Below are positions 23,595 to 35,437 of a DNA stretch of 64,000 bases, piece by piece; positions within the stretch are counted from its first letter, which is position 1, and each line of letters begins with the position of its first letter. Origin of the DNA: Toxonevra muliebris. Its lineage: Eukaryota > Arthropoda > Insecta > Diptera > Pallopteridae. The stretch is from positions 3,802,593-3,866,592 of the forward strand of contig OY829330.1 of the NCBI GenBank assembly GCA_963691655.1. The letters are read 5' to 3'. Under the pieces are notes generated by a model, which worked only from the letters and a program-made list of their open reading frames with translations, had not been told where the DNA came from and did no database searches. The position numbers and the translations under genes were made by a program.

Positions 23595-24246
23595 GCTTTC
23601 TAAAATATGACATTTATAAGCTGGCGTTGAAATTGTAGATTTAATGTAGTCTGAATGTATTTAATAACCAGTTGCACTGTAACGTGCATGCTATTGGCAC
23701 ACCCAGCATGGCGGCTAATCAGAATTGATTCAAATATCCGACTTCATTTTAATATTTATATTAAATTATTATTATTAAAATAAAATATAATATAAAATAA
23801 TATTTTAAATCCCAAGGTTTTTCGTTTGTTGAAAGTATATACTTTCCACTACTGATGGCTTTCTTTTGGAAAAATCTAAATATTTTTGATTTCTCAAAAA
23901 TGACTGTTTACTATAAGATTGTTGGGTTCTGGGTGAGAGGGGCGGGGGGCTTTAGCCCCTATAGCCCCAACTCTAGATAAGCTAGTGGTAACCAGTACTG
24001 GTTCCACCGCAACCCAAATTTACATGCTGTCAACTACCCCTTTTACAATGTAAATGTCCTACGAGAAGACAATTGTCTCCTACTGCACTACCTTTGAACT
24101 AGTACCTTTTGGTTACTGAAGTAGTAATATTTCGGGTAAATATTTCTACGACTAAGTCGAATTCTCAGATTTTTTTATTTTGTATTTGTTTATTATTTTA
24201 CACAAATATATGTATACAAATATATGCATCTTATTTTATATCAGTA
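23595..24246 (+). other. Caps intron, no feature recognised
   Basis: Unassigned DNA with a slightly GC-rich patch (about 23930-24010, GGGGCGGGGGGCTTTAGCCC) that forms a small GGGGCTTTAGCCCC-type palindrome. Not a tRNA. Confidence 0.3.
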
Positions 24247-24488
24247 TATGAGCCGTTGCGTGCAAAAGTGGTGTAAGTCAGTTTTTTTTATTATTCGGAT
24301 TTTCACCTTCAGGCAATAATTTTGGCTTCATTTAGTTTCCTACAAAAAAGGTGTACATCTAGGTTGAACATGTGTGTTATAAAGCTGCCTGTACATCGGG
24401 AAAATAAATTTTATAAGAGCCTTATTTTGCACAGCACTTTCAAAAATATGATTTCGACTTACACCACTTTTGCACGCAACGGCTCATA
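24247..24488. mobile_element. MITE with 33-bp perfect terminal inverted repeats
   Basis: The left end TATGAGCCGTTGCGTGCAAA then AGTGGTGTAAGTC (24247-24279) is mirrored without mismatch at 24456-24488. Total 242 bp, no transposase. Identical ends suggest a fairly recent insertion. Family not identified; target duplication is ambiguous in the surrounding TA-rich DNA. Confidence 0.8.
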
Positions 24489-24721
24489 TGTTTTGATATC
24501 TTCATCGTTTTAGCGGCTTTTTACGTGGTTTTTATCTGAAATTGATATGCAGATAAAAATGAAAATAAATGATGATATGTATTTTTATATTTTCAAATTT
24601 CTTGAATCTAAGTTCATGAAGAATACAAGTCTTTGTCCGTTTCCGCGCCCCATCTCTTCAGCTTTCTCAGAGCCATTTCGATATCATTGCTTCCACATAC
24701 AAAAATATGATTGATAATTAA

Positions 24722-24887
24722 CCCTTAAATACCCACTGGTCACTACAGAGGTCAACCATGTAAATTAAAGTAACTGCACCTTAAACTAATTTATTTGAAA
24801 ACACGTAGAACAAACGTTGTTCGGAATCACAAATACTACCTCTGGGTATGTTTTTAATTGAAATCGGACGAATTGGGCGTTTAAGGG
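24722..24887 (-). mobile_element. TTAA MITE, CCCTTAAA family, copy 1 (166 bp)
   Basis: Flanked by TTAA (24718-24721, 24888-24891). Begins CCCTTAAATACCC and ends GGGCGTTTAAGGG. Internal sequence (AACTGCACCTTAAACTAATT, ACGTAGAACAAACGTTGTTC) is shared in reverse orientation with the 527-bp copy at 25360-25886. This one is therefore an internally deleted, inverted relative. Confidence 0.8.
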
Positions 24888-25359
24888 TTAAAAATTCATT
24901 TTTTTTAAATGTTTTTCAGAATAATGTTATTTTTAAAATATTTTAATTAAATTCACAACTTACTTCTCAGTCACTTTCCCTTTATTTTTCAAACACGTGA
25001 CATCAAAAACAGTCACAATAAAACTAAAATAAATCAAAAACACAATCAACTCTAAATTTCCGTTACCAATGCTATTTGTTTTTGTAAAACATTGTTTTTA
25101 TTTTTTTGTTCTGTTTGCTATATTCTAACAACCGAATTTCTATTTAGGATAAGCAGAAAGAGCGCATTTTCCTTTAAACTTTAGCCCTAGTCTTTGAACT
25201 AGTCTCTTTTTGACTATGCATATAACTAGATGCTTTATGCTACTAGTTCTTGATCTTACTGTAGGGTTTAATGTCCCGAACTGATTGCTTTATTTTCATT
25301 TTGCTTTGAGTTCTGGTTCGTTAGTAATTTTGACAAGTGCCATTATTGCCAGATATTAA

Positions 25360-25886
25360 CCCTTAAACGCCCAATACGTCCTATTTCAATTAAAAACATA
25401 CCCAGAGGTAGTATTTCTGATTACAAACAACGTTTGTTCTACGTGTTTTCAAATAAATTAGTTTAAGGTGCAGTTATTTTAATTATCAACCATGTAGACC
25501 TCTTTAGTAACCTTTGGCGATTATCTGGAGAATAAATTAAAATACATTCGCAATATTTTTTAAAAACAGTTATTTGGTGTTATCCCATACCGCCTGACAC
25601 AAATTTGTCCACACGGCAATATATTTATTACACAAAATTCGAAAATAAAAACACCTTTTTTCAGTTAGTTGTTTAAAATTTTTGCAAAACGTGCTTTCCG
25701 AGCTAAAAATAACTGTAACTGTACGACAGTTGTCATTTTTCCATTCTTATTTATACGTATCGATAATTCTTTATCGAACTTTAGACAGTAAGATCAGATG
25801 TTTATTTTTAATGGCGAACGTAAAATGGCGGCACAGGCAGCCGCGGAAGTGGCTGGTCACTGCAGTGACCAGTGGGTATTTAAGGG
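25360..25886 (+). mobile_element. TTAA MITE, CCCTTAAA family, copy 2 (527 bp)
   Basis: Flanked by TTAA (25356-25359, 25887-25890). Begins CCCTTAAACGCCC and ends AGTGGGTATTTAAGGG. The 114-codon frame across its right half has no known domain and ends outside the element, so it is not called as a gene. TTAA duplication suggests mobilisation by a piggyBac-type transposase. Confidence 0.8.
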
Positions 25887-25890
25887 TTAA

Positions 25891-26870
25891 TAATTCGGTT
25901 ATTCACACAACGAAATGCACAAGTAGATCTTATCACATCCATCTCAATCATTATAGCTTGGGACTTATTACTACACACGGTACACAATTTGCTTATGAAG
26001 TCCGTTATGTCATATCAAATGGTTGACACATTCTATGAAGTGGTTCAAGCTATTATAAATAGATATACACCTACAATACCACCAAAAAATGACCGGTATT
26101 CCAAATGGTTCACGCATAAAATCAATTAATAATTTCTGATAAAAATTACTATCATGATAAATATCAAAAAACAAATTTTTTAATATTTAATGATATTTAT
26201 AAGAGTAAACGTCGCGAATTAAAATATGAGCTGAGAGCAAGTGAAAAAATACATTTATAACATCGAAAATACAATAAAAAATCCAAAGGCATTTTTCGCT
26301 TACACAAAGGCACTTAAATAATAAATCGAATAAACTACCAAACATAATGAAACTCCACAAGGAATCATCTGAAGATCCGAAAACAATTGCAAATTTTTTG
26401 CTACGAATTTTGAGAAAGTTTGTTCGCCAATAAACATGAATGTACATTTACATGATTTACAATGCAATTGCGAGAAACAATTTGAGATTACCGATATCAC
26501 AGTGCCACAGAAAATGAAATAAAAATTGCAAGAGCTCGAATATATTTTTCTACATAATTCGGGGACGCTGAACACTATGGCGTTTTTGAAAAAAAAAATT
26601 TTGTTGCTCTGGTTTTTAAACAACTTTCCCAATACTAAAGTATATGGAGACTTAAAATTTGGTAGTTAAAAGTTCAGTGATTCCCGTAATACATTTTTAA
26701 TATTAAGTACATGTCCAAACTGTATCGGAGTTAGTAAAAATGTGAAATTTTTACGAAAAATGGCACTTTTTTAGGAAATAGATAGCAATAGTTGAGCTAG
26801 AACCTTCAAATTCGGTATGGTGATTAGTACCAACTAAATATACATACGCACCAACTTTCATCATCATACC
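25891..26870 (+). other. Caps intron, no feature recognised
   Basis: Unassigned intronic DNA. Overlapping frames on - (26447-26187, 26632-26300) are rich in Cys, Phe and Tyr with no motif and look like chance frames in AT-rich sequence. Confidence 0.3.
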
Positions 26871-28237
26871 TCCAACGGTTTTCAAGTCTTCTCCCTGTCC
26901 CCCTCGCCAGCCTCTTGCTATGATTCCTGTTCCGTGGTGGAGCAAGGAGCTGCAAGCCCTGCGGGTTGAGTCGAGAAAACTTATCAACAGTGCTTGCAGG
27001 ACTAATCTTGATTAGCACTGGACCCTATATCGTCAAAAGCAGAAGGAGTATAAAAAACTAATGCGAGTTTCGAAAAGAGCTTCCTTTAGAAATTTCTGCA
27101 GCGGTATTGAAACTATGTTTGAAACAGCTAGATTGGCGAAAATCCTCAAAAAGGGTCAAGCCAACCGACTGTGTTCACTCAAAAAATCTGATGGCACTTA
27201 CACGGAATCAAAAAGTGAGATGTTCAGCTTAATGCTGGAATCTCACTTTCCGGGCAATCAAGTCTCTGTTGTTCAACATCCCACTTTTCCGGAAGCGGGG
27301 AGAGTTAGTTCGACAGTTTCGCAGCGTAACTGGTGGGTTGCCAGGACAGTGGCGAATGAAGATGCGATTAGGTTTGCTATAGCTTCCTTTGACAGTTTCA
27401 AATCGCCGGGTCCGGATGGTATACTGCCAGTTGCTCTGAAAGAGGGTATGGTGCAATTGCTACCGGTTTTGAAGAAGATCTTCATCTCCAGTTTGGCTCT
27501 TGCTCACATACCTCAACAATGGAGGTTGGTAAAAGTTGTTTTGATTCCAAAAATTGGAAAGGACAACTATACTAATCCCAAAAGCTTTATACCAATTAGT
27601 ATGATGCCTTTTTTAATAAAATGTCTTGAGCGCTGTGTTGAACAACGCATCCGTAGTGAGTCGTTATTGTTACATTCTCCCTCTTCATTTCAGCATGCTT
27701 ACCAATGTGGAAAATCTTATGAGACGGCCCTGCAAAATCTAGTAGGTCGGATTGAGCGGGCCCTCAATAGGAAAGAATACACTATTGGCATTTTTGTTGA
27801 TATTGAGGGAGCTTTTGACAACGCGACTTTTGACGGCATGTGCAATGCAGCAGGTCAGCATGGAGTGGATCCGGATCTTGTTAACTGGATACGCTCAATG
27901 CTGTCACATAGACGTATGATGGTTCAAGCTGTTTGTGGCCAATCTGTGACTTGTGGCGTCCCAAGAAGTGAAATATCTAGGAGTCATTGTAAATACCAAA
28001 CTTCAATTGCGTTTTCATGTTGAGCTAAAGGTATCCAAGGCCCTGGCAGATTTTGTCAATTATAAAGTCTTATGGATTTATAAGGCTATGATTCAACCCA
28101 TCATCACCTATGCATCCATAGTCTGGTGGAGCAGACTTAATGTTGACAGCGTTAGGAAAGCTCTTGCCAGATTTCAAAGGACTGTGGCCTGTAGTTTGGA
28201 AATGTTGCACGAGGTTAATTGCAATGACAAACAATGA
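26870..28237 (+). pseudogene. LOA/R1-like LINE fragment, internally deleted
   Basis: The 5'-truncated copy starts with a WWSKELQALRVESRKL-type linker (about 26935), broken by a stop near 27010. It then has a 320-codon frame (27061-28023) with SPGPDGILP, WRLVKVVLIPKIGK, KSFIPISMMPFLIKCLERCV and YTIGIFVDIEGAFDN. Just after VTCGVP (about 27960) a deletion removes the palm with the YADD catalytic block. The frame joins to the region after the polymerase (VKYLGVIVNTKLQLRF, IYKAMIQPIITYASIVWW; to 28237). It lies in sense orientation in the Caps intron and cannot encode an active polymerase. Confidence 0.8.
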
Positions 28238-29149
28238 CAAAAACGAACTTAACATAATAAAATAGCCATTCACAATAGTTTTTGCAATTGTAAGGTTGCA
28301 AATTGACGCAATGCAAATAAATATAAAACTGGTTAATTTATTTAAGTCTGTAAGATTCAAAAAAGAAAATGTCCTAGATTTGGTGCTAAAGTGTAAAAGT
28401 GATTAAAACGCCAACACAGCGAGCACTTTGCAACGGTTGACCTACTTGAAAATTCATTGAAATTAACAAAAAATAGAATATTAAAGGTTCTACCAAATGA
28501 AATGTGGCCTAACTTCAGATAAAAACATGCACTACACTACCGTTTAAATTTACAATTTAAATACATACCTATTAATTTTAATTTTTTCATTCTTGCTTTT
28601 TAAAAAATGTACTACTTTTTTTTATCATAATACAATTTGTAAGGGGGCCCTGTTAATTGTATATAAAATTATAACCATAAATAAAGAAAAAAAAAGAAAA
28701 CTGAGTTTGATATTTTAAACAAGAAAAATATTGCGCTGTATCCAGCATATATAAAGGGTTTTCCATTAAGGACATTACAATTTTATCTATTAATAAAAAA
28801 CAGAATTTTTTGACATATTGAGTTCAAATTTATTATGGGTGTAGTGCAAGCATTACATTTTATGAATGAAATTCGATTTCGGTCATATGACCACCACGAG
28901 CCTGTTTACAGCGGTCGATTCTTTTTACCCAATTTTCCACCACTCTCGGACACATTTCGACCAGAACGTTGGCAGACCCACATACATTACAGAGCATTTG
29001 TTTTAAAACATTGCAATCGGACATATATTTATGCTTTGCAGGTGTAAATTGCTTAATTTTTATTCTTCTATGGTTTTCACATATGCTGAACTACCTGAGC
29101 AGGTAAAAATTTTAACAAGAAAAAAAATAATGCGAAAAAATATTTTTTT
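28238..29149 (+). other. Caps intron, no feature recognised
   Basis: AT-rich DNA. The 70-codon frame at 28835-29047 (from ATG GGT GTA) has no motif I can place. Confidence 0.3.
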
Positions 29150-29291
29150 TGTAGGAAAATACTACTACTACGCATTGGCAACCCAATTGCAGTAATTTCA
29201 TATTTTACTTATTCTACATTTCTTTATAACGTTGGTTGGATAAATCTTCTTGAAGCTATTCGACGTGTTTTTTATAATTGCGCTACTTACA
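29150..29291 (+). repeat. 5' LTR of copia-like element (142 bp)
   Basis: Begins TGTAGGAAAATACTACTACT and ends CTTACA. It pairs with 33398-33548. It lacks about 9 bp (a TTTCATTAAAG-like stretch) present in the 3' LTR and differs at a few more positions. TG...CA ends and flanking TTTTT on both sides (29145-29149; after 33548) fit a 5-bp target duplication, although the T-rich flanks make that weak. Confidence 0.8.
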
Positions 29292-29293
29292 AA

Positions 29294-29311
29294 GGTTATG
29301 GGCCGAGTCCC
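29294..29311 (+). promoter_or_regulatory. primer-binding site of the copia-like element
   Basis: GGTTATGGGCCGAGTCCC lies two bases after the LTR. The copia family primes from an internal part of initiator tRNA-Met with a very similar GGTTATGGGCCCAG site. One base differs from the form I recall. Confidence 0.6.
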
Positions 29312-29389
29312 AACGTTTTACTAGAATTCTTTTTTTTTGTTTTTGTAAATTAACAATTCGTTTGTCGATTTGTATATATACGAGATTTT

Positions 29390-30225
29390 CGGGATGAGTT
29401 CCTTTTACACAAATTGAGAAGCTGGGTGCAGACAATTACATCACGTGGTCAGTGCAGATGAAAAGCCTGCTCATTACGTTGGAGTACTGGGATGTCGTAG
29501 AAACAAAGTGTGCGGATGAAGCAACGGCGCCCGAAAAGCTAAAGTGGCAGTGTTCAGATAAAAAAGCACTAGCATAATTAACGTTGTGTGTAAAACCGTC
29601 GGAGTTGATCCACATAAAAAATTGTAAGACGGCAAAAGAAGCGTGGAATGTATTAAGCGGCTTATATAATGCAGATGGTCCCGCTCGAAAGGTAAACTTG
29701 TTTAAAAACTTGGTGCATTTCAAATTCAAGCCCGGCGAAAAATTCAGAGTCCAAATGAACAACTTTTGCACTATAATTGATAATTTAAATGAAATTGACG
29801 TAGAAATTCCAGAAGATCGGCTATGCATTTTACTGTTATGTAGACTGTCTGACGACATGGAAAGTTTTGTTGTAGCAATCGAAAGTAGAGACAGTTTGCC
29901 GAATTTTGAACTGTTGAAGGTCAAAGTATTGGAAGAAGAAAATAGACGAAGTGAAAAGTCTGAAAACAACAACGAAACTGTTCTTGCGGTAAAATTGCAA
30001 AAGTGGAGAAGAAGTGGAAAGGAGAAACTAGGAGGAGAGCAACATAGTTACGAAAGCGGTAATGAGCAACAAAAGCCGAATGGTTATAAAACACGAGACT
30101 GGAGTAAGTTCAAATGTTACGCTTGTGGCAAGAGAGGTCACATTCAATCATTGTGTAGAACAAAAAAAAGAGAGTCGGCAGCTGCAGTGTTAAGCAAATT
30201 AACGTCGGAAAAACTGAGACAAACC
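29390..30225 (+). pseudogene. copia-like gag
   Basis: The reading frame from about 29415 carries KLGADNYITWSVQMKSLL, the usual copia N-terminal block. It has a TAA at 29575-29577, then continues open from 29584 with KTAKEAWNVLSGLY and LLCRLSDDMESFV. Near 30112-30160 comes the zinc knuckle CYACGKRGHIQSLC (CX2CX4HX4C), which binds RNA in the particle. The start codon is out of frame with the first block. About 210 residues of gag are otherwise well kept. Confidence 0.85.
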
Positions 30226-33200
30226 AATATTTGGATAGTGGTGCATCATCGCACATGTGCAACGACGAGAACATTTTTTCATCTATGGATCGTAAAGAAC
30301 AGAGGGTCGTTCTCGCGTCGGGAGATTGCGTTATTACAAAAGGTATAGCCAACGTAAATCTAAAATCAAACTATTGTGATATAACTTTGCGCAATGCTTT
30401 GTACGTGCCAAAATTACATGGCAATTTTCTCTCTGTAAGCAAAATAATTCAAAATGGTAACATTGTACAATTCGATGAGAAAGAAACATGTGTCAAAACA
30501 AAAAGTAATAATATAGTTTTCTTTGCAAAATTAAACGGTGGTGTATATTACGCAAATTTTTTAAAAAGCGAGCTAGAATATATTAACGCGGTTTCGAATA
30601 CGGCGAAAACTGAAGCCGATGTTTGGCATCGCAGATTTGGACATTTAAATATGAAGGACTTATGCATGCTATCCAAAAAGTGCATGGTGCGAGGAATTAA
30701 AGTAACCATCCCCAACAATTTTAGCTGCAAAGCGTGCGCGTTATGTAAAATAATAGAAAACCGTTTCCAAGCTATTGAAGTGTTCAAACTAGTTGTGCAC
30801 TTCAGCTGGTGCACACAGATATCTGCAGGCCGATGAAAGTATTATCACAAGGGGGTTCGCGTTATTTCATCACGTTCATTGACGAATTCACAAGATATAC
30901 TGTGACGCGTTTTCTAAAGCACAAATCGGAAGCATATGATGCGCTCAAAAATTTTATGGTAGAGGCTGAAAAACAGACCGGATATAAATTAAAATGCATG
31001 AGGAGTGACAACGGGCGAGAGTATGTGAACTCAAAATTCGAAAATTTGTTTAAACAAAATGGAACTTCTTCATCAAACCACTGTGAGCTACTCACCGCAA
31101 CAGAACGGCATCGCCGAAAAAGCAAACCGAACGCTAGTCGATATGGCACGATGTATGCTTGAGTCGTCGAAGCTACCTCAAAGTTTGTGGTCCGAAGCTA
31201 TTAATATTGCTACATACATAAGAAATCGATCACCAACAAAGCTAAAAGAAAACACTCCTTATGAGTGCTGGTAGGGCAGAAAACCGTCGGTATCACACTT
31301 CAAAATTTTTGGTTGTGAAGCAGTCGCACTGGATAACCGGCGAACCAAAACCAAGTTCCAACCAAAGGGTGGGGTATGCAGATCTGACAAAGGGATATAG
31401 ATTGTATAACGTGCGAACAAGATCGATTATGATCGCAAGAGACGTCATATTTTTTGAAAATGGAAGTGGGGGCGTATGTATTGAATTGGAAAAGCAAGAG
31501 AGTGAAGTTGAGTTCATTGTATTTACAGACCCTGTAGGGGGCAACGAAACTCGCACAATGGGTAATGAAAATCCGCAAACTGCAACGACTGAAGAGATTT
31601 TGGATTCAGAAGAGAGCTCAGAAGAGGACGCAGAAATTGTAGTAGGAAAGAGGAAGAGAGGTAAACCGAGAATTATTAGAGATGGTAGTGTTGGCCGACC
31701 GAGAAAAAAGTACATAACAGGTTGCCTTAAAATGTTAAACTCAGTGATTGCTAATCCTGCTACTGTAGTTGAGGCATTGCAGTTGGAGAATAAAACCCAG
31801 TGGAAAGATACTATGCAGGCGGAGTATAACGCGCTATTAAAAAACGGCACATGGGAGTTGGTGGACCGCCCGATGAATAAGAATGTTATTGGATCGAGAT
31901 GGGTGTTTACAACTAAGTACAATCCGGATGGTACAGTGGAAAAATTTAAAGCACGGTTAGTTGCTCAAGGCTGCTCTCAAATTCACGGTGAAGATTTTTA
32001 TGAAACGTATTCACCTGTGGCGAGACGTTCTACTATACGTCTTGTATTAGCACTATCGGTTAAACATAAATTGCTGGTCAACCATATCGATATTGTGGCA
32101 GCGTATTTAAATGGCTAGCTAGAAGAAGTTTATATGAGGCAGCCGGAAATGTTTGTCTGTGAAGATCATCCACAAAAACTTTGTAAATTAAAAAAATCGT
32201 TGTATGGACTAAAACAGGCCGGAAGATATTGGAATAATAAAATTAACACTCTTCTTAATGACATGGGATTTCAACGATGCAAATCTGACAATTGCGTGAA
32301 TACTATGAGCAGCGAGAGCGGGATTAATATTTTGGCATTGTATGTTGACGATATAATTTTAGCTTGTTCATCAGAGTCAACTATGAGAGAGATAATTGAA
32401 AAATTGAGTGCACAAGTAGAAGCTGTCGATTGTGGTCCAATAAGATATTATTTAGGGATGAAAATTCAACGAGATGGTTTTCGACGCGAGATTACAATTC
32501 ATCAAGAGAGATACACAGGCGAACTATTGAAAAAATGGGGTATGCTTGAATGTAAAGCTGCAGCCACACTATGCGCAGATGGCGCAGTTCTAGAGAAATG
32601 TGAGAATGAAAATTGCTCTGGTTTAAACATAAAAGCATATCAATCTTTACTTGGAGATCTCACATATTTGGCCATTATGTCTAGGCCAGGTATCGTTCAC
32701 ATTGTATCCAAATTGGCGCAGTACAACAGTCACCCACATAACGAACATTTTGTGGCAGCGAAACGAGTTCTCAGATATCTAAAAGCCAAACCTAAGGGTA
32801 TGTTAACTTACATGTTAAATAATCAAAATTTACTATGTTTAACAGATGCGCACTGGGGAACCGACCCAACCGATCGTAAATCTTTAAGCGGGTACGCTTT
32901 ATTCTTTGGCGGCAGCCTCATTGCCTGGGAGACCAAAAAGCAACATGTGGTTTCTTTGAGTACAATGGAGGCCGAATACATTGCTATGTGCCAAGGTGCA
33001 AAAGAGGTTGCATTCCATCGCAGTTTGTTAAAAGAGATGGGTTTCCAGAGCTATGTGAAGAGCGCGACAACTATGCTCTGTGACAATCAAGGCGCTCAGT
33101 TTGTGGTAAAAAATCACACTGTACACAAAAGGAGCAAACATTTCGACATCCGTTTCCATTACATACGGGAAAAGTTTATGTGCGGTGAAATTGACGTTAA

Positions 33201-33276
33201 ATACATACCCACGTCTGAAAATGCAGCCGATATATTTACAAAGTCGTTATCTTCGAAAAAACATGAGGATGGTTAA
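30215..33276 (+). pseudogene. copia-like pol: protease, integrase, reverse transcriptase, RNase H
   Basis: A frameshift joins gag to the protease (DSGASSHM near 30232, the aspartic active site). Then come the pre-integrase WHRRFGHLN (about 30624) and the integrase with HTDICRPM, RSDNGREY and SPQQNGIAEKANRT (the D, D and E ligands), split by frameshifts near 30800 and 31070 and another near 31270. The reverse transcriptase runs from WELVDRP (31854) through YETYSPVAR and LKKSLYGLKQAGRYW to LALYVDDIILAC (about 32340), with one TAG at 32116-32118. RNase H has SLSTMEAEYIA and a CDNQGAQ stretch, ending at 33276. Order PR-IN-RT-RH is Ty1/copia. Four or more frameshifts and a stop make this copy dead. 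Confidence 0.9.
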
Positions 33277-33387
33277 AAAATGTTAAATCTTAGTTTTCAT
33301 TAAAAATCAAATGTAATGCATACATACACATATATATTTATGAATATTTTGTTTATTTTTTTTTATATTGAAAATCGAACTTGGGTT

Positions 33388-33396
33388 GAGGCGGAG
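33388..33396 (+). promoter_or_regulatory. polypurine tract of the copia-like element
   Basis: GAGGCGGAG lies directly before the 3' LTR, the position where plus-strand DNA synthesis starts. The C is a departure from a pure purine run. Confidence 0.5.
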
Positions 33397-33397
33397 T

Positions 33398-33548
33398 TTT
33401 AGGAAAATACTACTACTTTCATTAAAGCGCATTGGCAACCCAATTGCGGTAATTTCATATTTTACTTATTCTATATTTCTTTATAACGTTGGTTGAATAA
33501 ATCTTCTTTAAGCTATTCGACGTGTTTTTTATAATTGCGCTTCTTACA
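33398..33548 (+). repeat. 3' LTR of copia-like element (151 bp)
   Basis: Shares AGGAAAATACTACTACT, GCATTGGCAACCCAATTGC and TTCGACGTGTTTTTTATAAT with the 5' LTR and ends CTTACA. The first bases read TTT rather than TGT. The handful of differences between the LTRs agree with the decay of the coding part. This LTR is short for the copia family. Confidence 0.8.
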
Positions 33549-33791
33549 TTTTTTTAATTTTTAAATATTTGTTTGAAAAATATTGTGATTGTGAATGTGG
33601 AATTTTATGATGCAAATATATTATGGACCTTCACCAACGCAACTAAAACACACAATTGACCATTGACTTTAGCCTCACGTTTTTCGAATATTATAATCGA
33701 AACATATATCTGACCGAGGGTTAAAATTAGTTTTCATATTAACCTGTTTATTACTCTATATGTATAAGAATATTATATTTCTATGTTACAG
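33549..33791 (+). other. Caps: end of the 13.8-kb Caps intron
   Basis: Intronic DNA ending ATGTTACAG before the next exon. No other feature. Confidence 0.5.
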
Positions 33792-33931
33792 AAAATTTAC
33801 TCCGATTTCGAATTACAAGGAGTACTTGAAGATAAACTCAATTCCAAAGCATATCAAACTGTTGCTCAACGTATGGCCACTGAGGAGGCAACGTGCGCGC
33901 TCACTATGCCGGACGTAGACGAATGTGACGA
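33792..33931 (+). CDS. Caps: Caps, coding exon (second from the end)
   Basis: Opens in phase 0 after ACAG with KIYSDFELQGVLEDKLNSKA, continues YQTVAQRMATEEATCALTMP and ends DVDECDE before GTAAGT at 33932, leaving two bases of a codon. Human CADPS has the matching [20 protein letters not shown] and TVEEATASV. The acidic tail matches the variable, charged C-terminal part of CAPS. Confidence 0.95.
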
Positions 33932-34309
33932 GTAAGTTCAATTTAGTATTACCTACTATAAAAAATTTTGTGCAGAAACATAAAGCTCAAAATAATAGCA
34001 TTAAAACTGAATACATTTTCGCTGCTAAAAGTGCCTAAAAAGTAAAGTTTCTATAGAGTTTTGAAAACCTCTGCTCTGGCTAGCTCCATTTCTAAATTTA
34101 CTGGCTGTGAACAGCTGATTTTGTTTTACTGCCACAACTCCCAGTTGCAAATTCCCTTTCCATATCCAGTCTAGTTTAATAATGTTAGCTTGTTTGTGGT
34201 TTAATCTTCCAATCTAAAAGAAAAAAATTCAATTTTGAGTATATTTAAAAATAAATAAAAATTCTTTAGCTCACTCTGTTTCCATTATGATGTTGGCCAA
34301 TAGCAAGAC

Positions 34310-34930
34310 TAATGTTCCTCTTTTTTAAATGGCTGTCGAGGGATTCACTCAGACTACAACGGCCCATTGTAATACCTAATGGCTGGACGTACAGTTTATC
34401 GCCGGTTCCGAAAGGCGGCGTGCCAATTTTTTATCACTTGGTGGTTTTGCCATTGGCAACCAAGAGGTTTCTTACACTGCGTCTACACCTGCCAGTGCTG
34501 GCATGCCAATTGAGAATACGTATTATCTGTCAAAAAACATAAAAATTGTCTTTGTGACGTAGGCGTCCTGCCAATTATCATGCCAATTTATTTCCAACTA
34601 AATGTCAGGCACTTCATTTCTGACAATTTGCTCGCTCTGCTCTACTTTGTTTTTGTTTTCTCTCACAAATTTGCAGAAATGTCAAATATTGCTTGCTTAC
34701 CTCAAATCATTGGTATCGAGATATGCTTGCCAGTGAAAAAAGTGTCAGTGAACTAGTGTTAATGCTGGATTGCCAGTACTGGCAGGTGTAGACGCTGGGT
34801 TATAATTCACATTCACTTCATAGTAAATATAAGAAGATTATGAGAATTAAGAATCGAATCAGTAACTCCCCTAGTGAAAGTCTAATCCAATATCCAATAG
34901 ACAATAGAGGTCGTCAAGATTAAGGGGGTA
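34310..34930. repeat. SINE-like repeat, second copy, split by a MITE
   Basis: Shares TTATCACTTGGTGGTTTTGC, CATTGGCAACCAAGAGGT and the tail GAAAGTCTA ... AGAGGTCGTCA with 1330-1515. The two parts flank the TTA-type MITE at 34475-34799, which sits exactly between them. Family unidentified. Confidence 0.5.
34475..34799. mobile_element. Harbinger-type MITE, TTA target duplication, copy 2
   Basis: TTA at 34472-34474 and 34800-34802 flank 325 bp beginning CACTGCGTCTACACCTGCCA and ending ...GGCAGGTGTAGACGCTGGG. Same family and orientation as 15380-15730 (shared interior AAAAATTGTCTTTGTGACGT). No coding content. Confidence 0.8.
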
Positions 34931-35437
34931 TTCTACCTGAGATGGTGCGAAATATAGATATTTTCAAATCGTTGTAAATGAAAAGCTTTTCAATGTTTTT
35001 ATTCGAGGTTTTTTGCAATTTTTGCTATAGGTTTTCAATATTAATTTTCGTTTTTAATGTTAAAAATATCTGTGTTAATAATGGTTCATTCGACGCCCCG
35101 AACTTGAGCCTGCCGAAAATAGTTGCTCCATGGTGGACATGATATCTCCGGTTTAAATATTCTGAAACACAAAATGTAACAAATTTCTTTAATTTAAATC
35201 AGACGTTTGAAAAAAATGACGATTTGACGCCCTGTTTTTGTTTATATTTTGCATTAAAAACATTAGTTAAACAAATGCTTTCGCCATAATCCTAGATAAG
35301 GCCATACCTATACATTTGCTTAGTAGCCTTGTAAAACTTCAAGTCAATTGGACAAGTTGTTTTTTGTGAATCGTGTCCACCGTCCCGGAAAAAATGGTTT
35401 CGAGAAAAACGAGTTTAAAGATTTACAAACATGGTAC
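34931..35437 (+). other. Caps intron, unassigned repeat-like DNA
   Basis: Begins near a TTAAGGGGGTATTCTACC word that resembles the start of a TTAA-flanked element, but no mirrored end was found. The rest contains no gene. Confidence 0.3.

Noticed and set aside
23930..24010. GC-rich patch as a tRNA gene
   Set aside because: No cloverleaf or box A/B spacing could be found.
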